From Blautia sp. (GTDB taxonomy: Bacteria > Bacillota > Clostridia > Lachnospirales > Lachnospiraceae), in assembly GCA_021772055.1 (NCBI GenBank), contig JAETNR010000014.1:18357-82356 (forward strand): a stretch of DNA of 64,000 nt, read 5' to 3'. The notes below the pieces were generated by a model. The model made no database searches. It saw only the letters and a program-made list of their open reading frames with translations, and was not told the DNA's origin. The position numbers and the translations under genes are program-made. The first letter of the stretch is position 1. Each line of letters opens with the position of its first letter. Positions 24,661 through 34,387 of this stretch are shown piece by piece.

Positions 24661-25683
24661 TTAGTACAGTTTTGCCATTTCTTCGATGTTATCGGAGTTG
24701 AACTGCAGAGGCAGGCCAAGAACGATTTCTGTACCGCCGTCATCAGCTGTTGTGATGGTGTAGTCGCCAAGGTCACCGGCTGTGAAGGTTTCATCCAGAG
24801 CACCTGTGATTTCTTCGTTAGCAAGTGCAATTGTTGCATATGCGCTGAGTTTTCCAAGGCCCTGCATATCCCACAGATAGAAGTATGGGCAGGAATGTGC
24901 ATCGTCAGCACCTGTGTACTCGATCATTTCGGATGGAAGTCCAAGACCTGTCAGTTTGCAGGTGGATTCATTATCCTGAAGATATTTCGCTGCTGCTGCG
25001 ATACCAACAGTGGTAGGAGCACAGATTACTTTCAGATCCGGATAGTTCTCAAGAAGAGCGGAGGTCTGGTCTGTGGATTTCTGCGGTTCGTCATCACCGT
25101 AAGCAACTTCTACCAGTTCCAGTTTGCTGTATTTCTCATCGCTTTCCATAATGGATTTCATAGCATCAATCCATGCGTTCTGGTTTGCTGCCTGAGAGGT
25201 AGCGGAAAGGATTGCCCACTGGCCTTCTCCGCCGGAGATATCCAGAACTGCATCCATAAGAGCCTGTCCTACAGCAACTGTACCAGCCTGGTTTACAAAT
25301 ACCTGACGGCTGTCAGAGTTCGGGGCAGAGTCAAAGGAAGCTACTTTGATTCCTGCGTCCATAGCTTCTTCCAATTTTGCCTGAAGAGCGTTTACGTCGT
25401 TTGCAGAGATGCAGATTGCATCGTAGTCCTGAGAAATCAGGTTGTCAAGAACTTTGATCTGTGCATCAGCAGTAGCTGCTTCCGGGTAAACTACGTCAAT
25501 TGTTCCGCCTTCTGCTTCAACCGTTTCTTTGTAGGAAGCTGCTGCGATCTCGAAGAATGCATTACCGGCAGATTTTCCAACCAGAGCGACTTTCTTTCCG
25601 TCTGCTACGCCAGCGAATACCGGGCAAGCTGCTCCAACGATCATTGTTCCACAGAGAACTGCGCTAACTAATTTTTTGTTCAT
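24661..25683 (-). CDS. CUT2 sugar-binding protein, RhaS/LsrB-like
   Basis: 340 residues. N-terminal signal peptide with a type I-like site (PVFA-GVA). The mature part is a periplasmic-binding fold (KVALVGKSAGNAFFE, YDAICISANDVNAL, QVFVNQAGTVAVGQ), most like rhamnose or AI-2 binding proteins. The rhamnose genes in the window favour rhamnose. It is the last gene of the operon 29272-24661. An 80-base gap before it contains a hairpin (CTGCCTT/AAGGCAG near 25721-25744) that may stabilise its mRNA so that more binding protein than permease is made. Confidence 0.85.
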   Translation of the reverse strand: MNKKLVSAVLCGTMIVGAACPVFAGVADGKKVALVGKSAGNAFFEIAAASYKETVEAEGGTIDVVYPEAATADAQIKVLDNLISQDYDAICISANDVNALQAKLEEAMDAGIKVASFDSAPNSDSRQVFVNQAGTVAVGQALMDAVLDISGGEGQWAILSATSQAANQNAWIDAMKSIMESDEKYSKLELVEVAYGDDEPQKSTDQTSALLENYPDLKVICAPTTVGIAAAAKYLQDNESTCKLTGLGLPSEMIEYTGADDAHSCPYFYLWDMQGLGKLSAYATIALANEEITGALDETFTAGDLGDYTITTADDGGTEIVLGLPLQFNSDNIEEMAKLY

Positions 25684-25764
25684 GATTTTTCCTCCCTAGG
25701 ATATAGTTTTTATTTTGCAACTGCCTTCCTGCACAGAAAGGCAGCTAACAACATGGTGAATAGA

Positions 25765-26763
25765 TTATTTTGTTACTGCTCTCTTAACCTGGCCGATGAT
25801 GTTCGGCAGAGCAACTGCTCCAATCAGCAGGAGCCCCAGGATCAAAAGGATTACCTGTGCATGTACGTTTCTCTGGCCAAGACCTACCCGCAGGCATACA
25901 ATGATAAATGCGGAAATAACGCCGCCTGCCAGGTTTCCTTTTCCACCGGTGGATGAAATGCCGCCGAATACAGCCATAGCAATGGCATCCATTTCAAAAC
26001 CGTTGCCGGTTGTGGTATTTGCACCGTAAGAAACAGACACGATAAACAAAGCACAAAGTCCGGAAACAGTTCCCATGACTGTGTAAATGATGAAACGAAT
26101 CTTCTGTACATGAATTCCTGAATAGTATGCTGTCAGACGGTTCGTTCCGATTGCATAAACCCGGCGTCCGAAGGTGCTCTTTCCAAGAATCACTGCAAAA
26201 ATCACTGCCAGAATCAGTACCAGGAACAGGATATACGGTACGCTTCCTACTTTTCCTGCAAGAAGACGGAAACCATCGGTATTGCTTGCGGAAATACTTC
26301 CGCCGCTTCCCAGTACGATCTCCGCAATGCCGCGGAAGATGATCTGTGTTGCCAATGTGACGATCATCGGAGGAAGCTCTTCAAATCTTGTAAGGATGAA
26401 CCCATTTACTGCGCCGCAGAGTGTTCCTACCACCAATGCGGTAATGACCACCAAAATAAACGAAGCACCTGTGTTACAGACAATACAGCTCATGGTTGCA
26501 CAAAGGCAGACAATGGAGCCTACAGAGATATCGATCTCACCTAAAACCAGGATGTATGCCATGGGAAGCATAAGGAATACTTCTGCCAGGTAAACCGGCA
26601 TCTGACGGAGCAGATTCTTCAGGTTATAAAACTCAGAAAACCATGCGCAGAAAATATTTACTAAGATAAATACGATAACCAGAATGCCTTCCCAGCTGAA
26701 AAGCATTTTCTTTATCGGATTTTCCGGCACGTTGTTGATACTTCTTCCAGATTTTCCGGCCAT
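25765..26763 (-). CDS. CUT2 sugar ABC permease, RhaQ-like
   Basis: 332 residues, about ten hydrophobic helices. CUT2 hallmarks: LGEIDISVGSIVCLCAT near the first third and AIAMAVFGGISSTGGKGNLAGG near the C-terminus (the EAA-like coupling loop). Second permease of the operon, starting 2 bases after the first one ends. Forms a heterodimer with the other permease by analogy to RhaP/RhaQ. Confidence 0.9.
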   Translation of the reverse strand: MAGKSGRSINNVPENPIKKMLFSWEGILVIVFILVNIFCAWFSEFYNLKNLLRQMPVYLAEVFLMLPMAYILVLGEIDISVGSIVCLCATMSCIVCNTGASFILVVITALVVGTLCGAVNGFILTRFEELPPMIVTLATQIIFRGIAEIVLGSGGSISASNTDGFRLLAGKVGSVPYILFLVLILAVIFAVILGKSTFGRRVYAIGTNRLTAYYSGIHVQKIRFIIYTVMGTVSGLCALFIVSVSYGANTTTGNGFEMDAIAMAVFGGISSTGGKGNLAGGVISAFIIVCLRVGLGQRNVHAQVILLILGLLLIGAVALPNIIGQVKRAVTK

Positions 26764-26765
26764 GA

Positions 26766-27758
26766 TTACATCTCCCTTCCTTTTAATGCACTTCTGTCAG
26801 CAACCCGCTGAAGAACAACGTTGGCTACAACAACCACAAGGATCAAAACACCTTTGATCGTATTCTGGGCTAATGGATCAATGCCTACCAGTGGAAGCGC
26901 CTTAGCAATCGTAGCCAGGATCAGGGAACCAAGCAGTGCGCCAAGTACAGTACCTCTTCCGCCGCTCATGCTGACACCGCCGATTACGCAAGCTGCAATA
27001 ACATCCATTTCACCGCCCTGCTGCATATCCGGCATGGCTGATGCATAAACAGAAACCTGAAGTGCACCGCCAAGACCGGCGAGGAATCCCATGATCATAT
27101 ATACAAGCAATTTAATATTTTTCACATTAATACCGGAAACTTCTGCTGCATTGGCATTACTTCCTACTGCGTAGATTTTCCGTCCTGTTCTTGTCCACTT
27201 CATAAAGAAGAAGAAAATCACATAACAGAGGATAATCACCCAGATTACATAGCTTATTCCGAGAATTTTCGTTGTTGCAAAATTTTTGAAGCTTCCCAGT
27301 GCAGCAGCACTTGCCCACTCACCACCATTGGAAATCAGATAACCCATGGCGCGGAACACGTACATAAAGCCCATGGTTGCAATGATGGGAGGCACATCTG
27401 CTCTTGAAATAACAAGTCCTACTACCAGACCGCATGCAGTACCGATGGCAAGGGCGATGATGAATGCCACTGCCGTATTGGAAATATGTCCATATTTCAG
27501 CAGCATACCGATCGACATACCGGAAAGAGCCAGGGTAGACATGATAGAAATATCAATGCCCCCTACCAGCATCACGCACAGCATACCAAGGGACATTACC
27601 ATGGTGACTGCATTGTTTTTCAACATATCCATGATAGACTTCGCTGTAAGGAAGGACGGGCTGATCGCGGAAACAACTGCAAACAGAAGAATCAGGATCA
27701 CTGCAAGCAGCGCCTCACGGGAGCCTGTAATTTTTTTCACGATTGATTTCTTTTCCAT
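26766..27758 (-). CDS. CUT2 sugar ABC permease, RhaP-like
   Basis: 330 residues, polytopic. LVGGIDISIMSTLALSGM and DVIAACVIGGVSMSGGRGTVLGALLG are the family motifs. Its start overlaps the last base of the ATPase gene (27758), so translation is coupled. Two different permeases in one operon match the Rhizobium-type rhamnose transporter layout (RhaTPQS). Confidence 0.9.
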   Translation of the reverse strand: MEKKSIVKKITGSREALLAVILILLFAVVSAISPSFLTAKSIMDMLKNNAVTMVMSLGMLCVMLVGGIDISIMSTLALSGMSIGMLLKYGHISNTAVAFIIALAIGTACGLVVGLVISRADVPPIIATMGFMYVFRAMGYLISNGGEWASAAALGSFKNFATTKILGISYVIWVIILCYVIFFFFMKWTRTGRKIYAVGSNANAAEVSGINVKNIKLLVYMIMGFLAGLGGALQVSVYASAMPDMQQGGEMDVIAACVIGGVSMSGGRGTVLGALLGSLILATIAKALPLVGIDPLAQNTIKGVLILVVVVANVVLQRVADRSALKGREM

Positions 27759-29272
27759 TATTTAGCGGCCTCCTTTCCTGTTGTCTGTCCTTTTTCCATC
27801 GCAAGCTCCAGGATCCGCTCCTGTGTTGCTTCTTCTTTGGACAGTTCACCGGTCTTACGGCCGTTGCACATAACAATGATTCGATCGCTCATACCTAAGA
27901 TTTCCGGCATTTCGGAGGAAATCAGGATAATTGCATAACCCTTCAGTGCAAGCTCACCCATGATGGCATAGATTTCCGCCTTTGCACCTACGTCAACACC
28001 CTTGGTAGGCTCATCCATGATAACCACCTTCATTTCCTGGCTCAACGCCTTGGCAACAACCACCTTCTGCTGGTTACCGCCGGAAAGAGAACTTGCAGGC
28101 TGGAAAATATCTACTGCCTTGGTATCTACATCTTCCAGAAGCTTCTTGGACAGCTCACGCTCTTCCTTGTCGCCGCAGATGCCGTTCTTTGCATATTTGC
28201 TGATGGTTGGAAGGGTTACATTTCTTCCTAAGCCCCAGCTCATGATCAAACCTTCTTTCTGACGGTCTTCCGGAAGAAGGATGATTCCTTTTTCCATTGC
28301 ATCGGAGGGTTTCTTCACATATACTTCTTTGCCTTCCAGATAGACTTTTCCTTCATCAGCTCTGGTAATACCGCAGACACTCTCCACCACTTCCGTACGT
28401 CCTGCGCCTACCAGACCGGTCAAACCTACGATCTCACCGGCATGCACATTAAAGGAAACATTCTTATAATAACCGACTCTGGAAAGTCCTTCGATTCTCA
28501 GCATTTCTTTGCCGATCTTTACTTCCGGCTTCGGGAACAGATCCTTGATCTCACGGCCTACCATGGCTTTAATAAGGTCTGCATTGGTGATTCCGTCTAC
28601 ATCATAGGTTCCGATGTACTGTGAATCACGGAATACGGTAACACGGCTTGCCAGGCGGTACATATCTTCAAAGCGATGGGAAATAAAGATAATGGATACG
28701 CCTTCTTCTTTCAGCTTGTCAACAATGCGGTATAATTCCTCAGACTCACTTCTTGTAAGACATGCAGTAGGCTCATCCAGGATGATGATCTTTGCATTGG
28801 TGGAAAGTGCTTTTGCAATTTCTACCATCTGCTGCTGGGCAACACTTAAGGTTCCCATTTCTGCAGTCGCATCAAAATCCGCATTCAATTCTTTCAGAAG
28901 CTTATTTGCCTCACTGTTCATTGCCTTCCACTGGATCATGTGGTTCTTAACGATCTCGTGACCCATAAAAATATTTTCCGCTACAGTCAGATGCGGATAA
29001 GATGTGGGATGCTGGTAAACGGCTGCAATCCCTGCCGCCTGCGCATCCTTCGGGCCTTTGAAGTCAACCTTCTGTCCATTTAAAAACATCTCGCCTTCTT
29101 CAGCTTTATGTACACCGGTGATTACCTTGATAAAGGTAGATTTGCCGGCACCGTTTTCCCCCATCAGCGCATGTACTTCACCGGGTTTCAACTGAAAATG
29201 TACATTATTCAGCGCCTTTACGCCCGGGAAAATCTTGGTAATGCCTTTTAACTCAAGAACATATTCAGACAC
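27758..29272 (-). CDS. CUT2 sugar ABC ATPase with two nucleotide-binding domains, RhaT-like
   Basis: 504 residues. The first domain has Walker A GENGAGKST, signature LSVAQQQMVE and Walker B IIILDEPTACL. The second has the degenerate GLVGAGRTE but intact signature LSGGNQQKV and VVIMDEPTKGVDVG, as usual in CUT2 ATPases. The start is GTG at 29272 with GGGAGGAG eight bases upstream. First gene of the four-gene operon ATPase-permease-permease-binding protein. Confidence 0.9.
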   Translation of the reverse strand: MSEYVLELKGITKIFPGVKALNNVHFQLKPGEVHALMGENGAGKSTFIKVITGVHKAEEGEMFLNGQKVDFKGPKDAQAAGIAAVYQHPTSYPHLTVAENIFMGHEIVKNHMIQWKAMNSEANKLLKELNADFDATAEMGTLSVAQQQMVEIAKALSTNAKIIILDEPTACLTRSESEELYRIVDKLKEEGVSIIFISHRFEDMYRLASRVTVFRDSQYIGTYDVDGITNADLIKAMVGREIKDLFPKPEVKIGKEMLRIEGLSRVGYYKNVSFNVHAGEIVGLTGLVGAGRTEVVESVCGITRADEGKVYLEGKEVYVKKPSDAMEKGIILLPEDRQKEGLIMSWGLGRNVTLPTISKYAKNGICGDKEERELSKKLLEDVDTKAVDIFQPASSLSGGNQQKVVVAKALSQEMKVVIMDEPTKGVDVGAKAEIYAIMGELALKGYAIILISSEMPEILGMSDRIIVMCNGRKTGELSKEEATQERILELAMEKGQTTGKEAAK

Positions 29273-29346
29273 GGCTCTTTCTCCTCCCTTAATTACTCGC
29301 GTTTAAGTCAAATATATTGTAACATCTGTATTTTTTTCAGGAAACG

Positions 29347-29380
29347 GGAATATTTTTGGAATCAGGGTAAAATATTTTCC
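29347..29380. promoter_or_regulatory. AT-rich inverted repeat upstream of the RhaT-like operon
   Basis: GGAATATTTTT and AAAATATTTTCC flank a short centre, about 75-110 bases before the GTG start. It is a plausible regulator site for this operon. No convincing -35/-10 pair is visible; the best -10 is TACAAT at about 29325-29320. Confidence 0.35.
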
Positions 29381-29400
29381 AATTCTCTTTCCGGACAGCA

Positions 29401-29452
29401 AAAAAAAGCGCCGAAAGCAGCAGGATTATCTACAGCTTCTCAGCGCTTTTTT
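29401..29452 (-). terminator. Terminator of the upstream transporter operon (34711-29458)
   Basis: AAAAAAGCGC and GCGCTTTTTT close a stem with an inner GAAGCT/AGC pairing. On the minus strand it ends GGCGCTTTTTTT, six bases after the ATPase stop. It separates the two rhamnose-type transporter operons. Confidence 0.82.
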
Positions 29453-29457
29453 CGTTT

Positions 29458-30960
29458 TTATGCCATCAGCCTTCCGATTTCCAGGCTGACATCCTCATAG
29501 CTTCTTTCCTTCTCGTTCAGGTCGCTGATCTCACCTACGATCTCCTGATCCTTAAACACAAGGATCCTTCTTGCCAGCGCAATCATCTCCGGCATGTCGG
29601 AGGAAATCAGGATAATGGATTTTCCCTCATCCTTTGCAAGAGACCAAATCAGGTCATGGATGTATTTTTTTGCACCTACGTCCACACCCACGGTAGGCTC
29701 GTCAATAATCAGAATATCACAGTTGGCAGCCAGCCACTTTCCGATGCTCACCTTCTGTTGGTTGCCGCCGGAAAGGCTTCCAACACTTGTTTCGGCAGAC
29801 GGTGTCTTTATCTTCATCTTGTCTACCATGGAATTGATGATCTTCTTTTCTTCTTTCAGGTCAATCTTCCGAAATTTCTTCAAAATCTGAGGCAGTACCG
29901 TAATAGAAAGGTTCGCTCCAACAGAGAAATCCAGAATCAAGCCCTCTTCTTTACGGTTTTCGGAAACATATCCTATTTTATATGTCTGCATACTGTCCTG
30001 CACAGATGTGATATTGGCCTTCTGCCCGTTTACAAAGATTTCTCCGGAATCCATCTTATCAATTCCCGCAATCAACCTTGCCAGTTCCGTTCTTCCGGAT
30101 CCTACCAGTCCATAAAAGCCAAGGATTTCTCCTTTTCGAAGCTGAAAGCTCTCACCCTTCGCTTTTCCGTAGGCAACTGCATTCTTTACCTCCAGAACCA
30201 CCTCGTTCTTAATATCCAGAAATCCCATATGATCTGTGGATTCCTCCCGGCCGATCATCATCTTTACGATATCCTGGCGGGTAATCCCCTTACAGGGCTT
30301 TGTTCCCACATATTTTCCATCACGAAGTACGGAAATCACATCACAGAGTTCCATCACTTCTTCAATCTTGTGGGAGACAAAAATGACTCCCACACCGTTC
30401 TCTTTCAGAACTTTTACCAGCTTGATCAGATTATTACTCTCATAAGCGGTCAAAGATGAGGTCGGCTCATCCAAAAGAATGTATTGAGCCTGTGCAGACA
30501 GCGCCTTTGCGATCTGGATCAGCTGTTTCTGCGCGGCTGTCAGATGCTGGATTTTTTCTAAAGGACTAATATCCAGTCCTACCATATCCAGATATTTCCT
30601 GGCTGTTTTATTGATCTGGTTCCAGTCGATCCTGTGCCCCTTTTGAAATTTATCAATTCTGTCAAGTACAATATTCTCTGCAACCGTTGCTTCCGGAATG
30701 ATCTGTATTTCCTGGCTGACCATGCTGATCTCATGATCTACCGCATCTCTGTAGGATTTCATCTCAACCTTGGCCCCATCCAGGTAAACACCGCCCAGAT
30801 CCGGCTGGTAAATTCCAGTGATAATTTTCATCAGTGTGGATTTTCCTGCACCATTTTCTCCCATTAGTGCATGAATCTCGCCTTTCTTGAAAGACAGGGA
30901 AACATTATCCAATGCTTTCACACCCGGAAATATCTTACTTATGTTTTTTAATTCCAGCAT
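29458..30960 (-). CDS. CUT2 sugar ABC ATPase (second transporter)
   Basis: 500 residues with tandem nucleotide-binding domains: GENGAGKST, YILLDEPTSSL in the first; GLVGSGRTE, LSGGNQQKVSIGKW and ILIIDEPTVGVDVG in the second. Last gene of the operon that begins with rhamnose mutarotase, with a terminator right behind it. It would energise the single permease at 32053, presumably as a homodimer. Confidence 0.9.
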   Translation of the reverse strand: MLELKNISKIFPGVKALDNVSLSFKKGEIHALMGENGAGKSTLMKIITGIYQPDLGGVYLDGAKVEMKSYRDAVDHEISMVSQEIQIIPEATVAENIVLDRIDKFQKGHRIDWNQINKTARKYLDMVGLDISPLEKIQHLTAAQKQLIQIAKALSAQAQYILLDEPTSSLTAYESNNLIKLVKVLKENGVGVIFVSHKIEEVMELCDVISVLRDGKYVGTKPCKGITRQDIVKMMIGREESTDHMGFLDIKNEVVLEVKNAVAYGKAKGESFQLRKGEILGFYGLVGSGRTELARLIAGIDKMDSGEIFVNGQKANITSVQDSMQTYKIGYVSENRKEEGLILDFSVGANLSITVLPQILKKFRKIDLKEEKKIINSMVDKMKIKTPSAETSVGSLSGGNQQKVSIGKWLAANCDILIIDEPTVGVDVGAKKYIHDLIWSLAKDEGKSIILISSDMPEMIALARRILVFKDQEIVGEISDLNEKERSYEDVSLEIGRLMA

Positions 30961-30997
30961 ATTCTTTACCTCGCATTCTTCCTGGCTATTGCTGACT

Positions 30998-32017
30998 TTA
31001 TTTTGTTAAATAAGTGGTGGTAAGCTCATCCAGTATTCCCCCGGTTACCGCATCAAGGTCGTCCTGATAGGTATCCATGTTGTCCTTGGTTACAAGCACG
31101 GTCTTGGAATCGATGAAGTACTGATCATCTTTTACAGTATAACCTTCTCCTAAATATTTCAGTGCCATACAGGAAATATAGCCATGTCCCATAGAGTTCT
31201 GTGCGATCGTTGCATCAATGATCCCGTTTTCAATTCCTTTCATAACACCGTCATCTGTGTCAATTCCGATTGCATAAATATGCTCTGCGTCACCCTGCTT
31301 TGCATAGAAATCATCTAAAGTCTGCGTCATACCAACGCTGGAGATCATGCCTGTACAGATAATACCGTTAATATTTCCAAGATTTGCAGTCAGAGCGCTT
31401 TCGATTTTGCTTACTGCTTCTTCCTGTGTCTTGATTCCTGCAATTTCCTGAATAATTTCTACATCAGGATATTTTGCCACAACTTCTTCAACTCCTTCTT
31501 TACGGAGAGTTGTATTTGGGTCTTCCAGTACCTCAAGAACATTCAGGATTTTTCCTTTTTCTCCCATCATCTGGATTAGAGCTTCTGTTGCATCCATAGC
31601 TGCCTGTTTTACGTCTGTTGCTACTGCAAAGGAAGCTGTTGTTGGTTTCTCTGTATCTGTACCGAAGTTTACAATATTCACACCCATTTTTTCATGGATT
31701 TCTTCATAGAGTCCGTTTGCTCCGGAAGCATCACTTGGATAAATGGAAATGGCATTCACACCCTGTGCTATCAGTGCTTCTACTTTTTCGTTCTCACTTG
31801 CCTGCGTCCAATCTGGTCCGATCTGAATATCTACCTCGATTCCGGTATCCTCTGCAAACTTCTCTACACCCTTTTTCACCTCGTCAAAATATGGATGAGG
31901 AGCAGGCGCATACCATGCCATTTTTGTCTCGCCCTCTGCCATTACAACAGTAGCGGTTCCCATACTCAGAACCATTGCACCACAGACTGCCATTGCTACA
32001 CTTTTTTTGAAATTCAT
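30998..32017 (-). CDS. CUT2 sugar-binding protein (second transporter)
   Basis: 339 residues. Signal peptide MNFKKSVAMAVCGAMVLSMG... ends VVMA-EGE, a type I peptidase site with no lipobox Cys. The mature protein has the LacI/RbsB fold (WYAPAPHPYFDEVKKG, INAISIYPSDASG region, IICTGMISSVGMTQ). Sugar unknown; rhamnose or a related 6-deoxysugar is inferred from the mutarotase in the same operon. Confidence 0.85.
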   Translation of the reverse strand: MNFKKSVAMAVCGAMVLSMGTATVVMAEGETKMAWYAPAPHPYFDEVKKGVEKFAEDTGIEVDIQIGPDWTQASENEKVEALIAQGVNAISIYPSDASGANGLYEEIHEKMGVNIVNFGTDTEKPTTASFAVATDVKQAAMDATEALIQMMGEKGKILNVLEVLEDPNTTLRKEGVEEVVAKYPDVEIIQEIAGIKTQEEAVSKIESALTANLGNINGIICTGMISSVGMTQTLDDFYAKQGDAEHIYAIGIDTDDGVMKGIENGIIDATIAQNSMGHGYISCMALKYLGEGYTVKDDQYFIDSKTVLVTKDNMDTYQDDLDAVTGGILDELTTTYLTK

Positions 32018-32052
32018 AGTTTCTTCCTCCTTTAGGATTTTATAAATATTTT

Positions 32053-33057
32053 TTATTTATCATATTGTTTTTTCAGTTCCTGTTTCAGTTTTCTGGTTGC
32101 AATAATCTGCTTAATGCTGTCCAGAGATACCGCTAGCAAAAGGATCAGGCCAAGGTAAGTCTGCTCATAATAAACATTTGCGTTCAGCATTACCAGACCA
32201 TTCTTAACCATAACAATCAAAAAGCCTGCAAAAAATACACCGATAGAGTTGAACACACCGCCCTTTAACAAGGTTCCTCCAATTACAGCCACAGCAAAGG
32301 AAATTACCATCCAGTCGGAACCTGTGGTCGGCTGTGCCGAACCAGTTCTGGAAATCCATAAAATACCTGCGATTGCGGCAAACAAGCCGGAGCCTACATT
32401 AGCCAGAATAATCATTCGGTCTGTATTTACACCGGAAAGCCTGGCTGCTTCCAGGTTTCCGCCGGAAGCAAGATACCGTCTTCCTGTTACAGTATATCGG
32501 AATATATATGCCAAAATAATCAGGGCAATTGCCGCCAGCCACAAAAGATAAGGAATGCCACACAATCCCTCTCTTCCGATATAGGTAAAGCCTTCGGAAA
32601 TCTGATTATAAGGATGTCCCTGTGAAATACCATTGATCAATCCTGTAAAAATAAAAGAGGTTGCCAATGTTACAACAAAGGAATTCAGTTTCAGTCTTGT
32701 AATAATCAACCCATTCAGGAATCCGGCTAAAATTCCTACCAGAAGCCCGGCAAGAACCGCCGCTATTGCCGGGAGTCCAAGTACTTCCATAGAGTAACCG
32801 GTAATTACAACTGTCAGCCCGCCAATGTATCCAAGGGACAGATTCATTCCTCCTACAATGACAACCAGCGCCTGTCCAATAGCGATAAAAATATAAATAG
32901 CAGCCGTTCTGCTCATATTAAATAAATTATAAGCCGTTAAAAAGCTATCTGAAAACACAGTAAAAATGATTCCAAGAACCAGCACGGCTAAAATAACCGT
33001 CATCTCACTTCTGGCTAAGAGCTGTTTCAGCCCGCTTTTTGATTTTGTTTCGTTCAT
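32053..33057 (-). CDS. CUT2 sugar ABC permease (second transporter)
   Basis: 334 residues, polytopic, with VVIVGGMNLSLGYIGGLT and SFAVAVIGGTLLKGGVFNS. It is the only permease of this operon, so the channel is probably a homodimer. Located between the UroD-like gene and the binding protein, 35 bases or less from each. Confidence 0.88.
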   Translation of the reverse strand: MNETKSKSGLKQLLARSEMTVILAVLVLGIIFTVFSDSFLTAYNLFNMSRTAAIYIFIAIGQALVVIVGGMNLSLGYIGGLTVVITGYSMEVLGLPAIAAVLAGLLVGILAGFLNGLIITRLKLNSFVVTLATSFIFTGLINGISQGHPYNQISEGFTYIGREGLCGIPYLLWLAAIALIILAYIFRYTVTGRRYLASGGNLEAARLSGVNTDRMIILANVGSGLFAAIAGILWISRTGSAQPTTGSDWMVISFAVAVIGGTLLKGGVFNSIGVFFAGFLIVMVKNGLVMLNANVYYEQTYLGLILLLAVSLDSIKQIIATRKLKQELKKQYDK

Positions 33058-33086
33058 AATGACCTCCCTGCCTGTTTTCTGGCGAA

Positions 33087-34328
33087 TTATAATTTTGCAT
33101 CTGCAACAGCCTTGTACATGGCCACGATGTTTTCCGCCGGAACATCAGGCATAATATTGTGTTCTTGATTAAATACAAATCCGCCATCCTTCATAAAGAT
33201 ATCAATCATTCTTCTGGTATAATCGTATACCTCCTGCGCAGTAGAGCGATTCAAAACCGTTCTTGTATTGCATCCGCCGCCCCAGAAGGTGATATCCTTT
33301 CCAAATTCCCGTTTCAGGATTTCCGGATCCATCTGCCTTGCTGTTGTCTGGATCGGATTCAAAATATCATACCCTGCATCAATCAGATCCGGAATGATGG
33401 GATAGATAGAACCGCAGGAATGAAGGAAGGTTTTCATATTGCTGTGAGTATGTACATATTCATTCAGCTTTGTATGGTGCTTTTTAAAGTGCTCCTGGTA
33501 TTTTTCCCTGGACATAAACATTCCGCTGTCCATACCAAGATCATCTCCGAAGCGAAGGATATCCACGATATCGCCCACGGATTCGCACACATTCTTCAAT
33601 GTTTCCAGATGACGTTCCATCAGCTGCTCAATCAGTGTATCCACTTCCTCAGGCTCTGAATAGATATCCATCAAAAAGTTATCAATTCGCCTTAAAAAAG
33701 TTCCCCATTCAAACAGGTTGCAGCCGCAGGTAATCACCAATGCCCGGTCTGTGGATTCCCTAAGCTTTAAGGTTTTTGTGCGAAGCTCCTTCCAAAAATC
33801 CTTGTCTCCTGCATGATCCCACGGGCTGTGTACCAATGCATTCCAGAGGACTTTTCCCATTGCATGATCCAGATCTTTATAATTATCCGGATATTCCTCC
33901 AGATAAGGAAAGCAGGTCTGGTCAAAAAAGGTGGCCCCTACCGGCATTCTGGCAATCTGCGTTCCTTCTTTATCAAATACCAGATAATCACCGTTGGGTT
34001 GTTTCTTCGGCTGGAACCAAAGGGGATACTGTCCTGTAGTTCCGTCTGCAAGGGTGGTATCATACCAGTCAGAATCCTCTGTATTAAATACCCTGCCGAT
34101 ATCAATGGTATCTACTCCAAAACGATCCATAATCTCGATTTCCGGATAGACCACCTGCTGCACCACATCAAAAATTCTGGTATGTCCTGTTTCTAGTCCA
34201 AGATGTTTTTTTAATCGGTTATAGGCGATGGCGGAAATTCCTGAGCTTGGGGTTGCTCCCAGATCCAGCGGGACTCTGTCCGGCTGCTTATGATTCACAG
34301 ACGCCATCACTCGCTCTCTCGATGTCAT
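33087..34328 (-). CDS. UroD-like (MtaA/MtvB-type) methyltransferase in the rhamnose-type operon
   Basis: 413 residues. The uroporphyrinogen-decarboxylase fold is recognisable (TSRERVMASVNHKQPDRVP start; LEEYP; IFMKDGGFVFNQEHNIMPDVP end). It keeps a candidate zinc triad H303-x-C305 ... C353, as in the corrinoid-dependent methyltransferases MtaA/MtbA, and lacks the decarboxylase signature of true UroD. These proteins move methyl groups to or from a corrinoid protein or a thiol. No corrinoid protein is in this operon; the nearest is the fusion at 19792. Sitting between mutarotase and a sugar transporter, it may act on O-methylated sugars (inference). Confidence 0.8.
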   Translation of the reverse strand: MTSRERVMASVNHKQPDRVPLDLGATPSSGISAIAYNRLKKHLGLETGHTRIFDVVQQVVYPEIEIMDRFGVDTIDIGRVFNTEDSDWYDTTLADGTTGQYPLWFQPKKQPNGDYLVFDKEGTQIARMPVGATFFDQTCFPYLEEYPDNYKDLDHAMGKVLWNALVHSPWDHAGDKDFWKELRTKTLKLRESTDRALVITCGCNLFEWGTFLRRIDNFLMDIYSEPEEVDTLIEQLMERHLETLKNVCESVGDIVDILRFGDDLGMDSGMFMSREKYQEHFKKHHTKLNEYVHTHSNMKTFLHSCGSIYPIIPDLIDAGYDILNPIQTTARQMDPEILKREFGKDITFWGGGCNTRTVLNRSTAQEVYDYTRRMIDIFMKDGGFVFNQEHNIMPDVPAENIVAMYKAVADAKL

Positions 34329-34355
34329 AATCTTCCTCCTTTATCATACTATTAT

Positions 34356-34371
34356 ATCTAAACGTTTTGAT
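34356..34371. promoter_or_regulatory. LacI-type operator, copy A
   Basis: ATCTAAACGTTTTGAT, a near-palindrome (14 of 16 positions) with central AAACGTTT, the usual form of LacI-family operators. It lies between mutarotase and the UroD-like gene, 28 bases before the UroD-like start. An identical copy is at 34792. Confidence 0.78.
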
Positions 34372-34387
34372 TCTCGTTTAAAAATAA

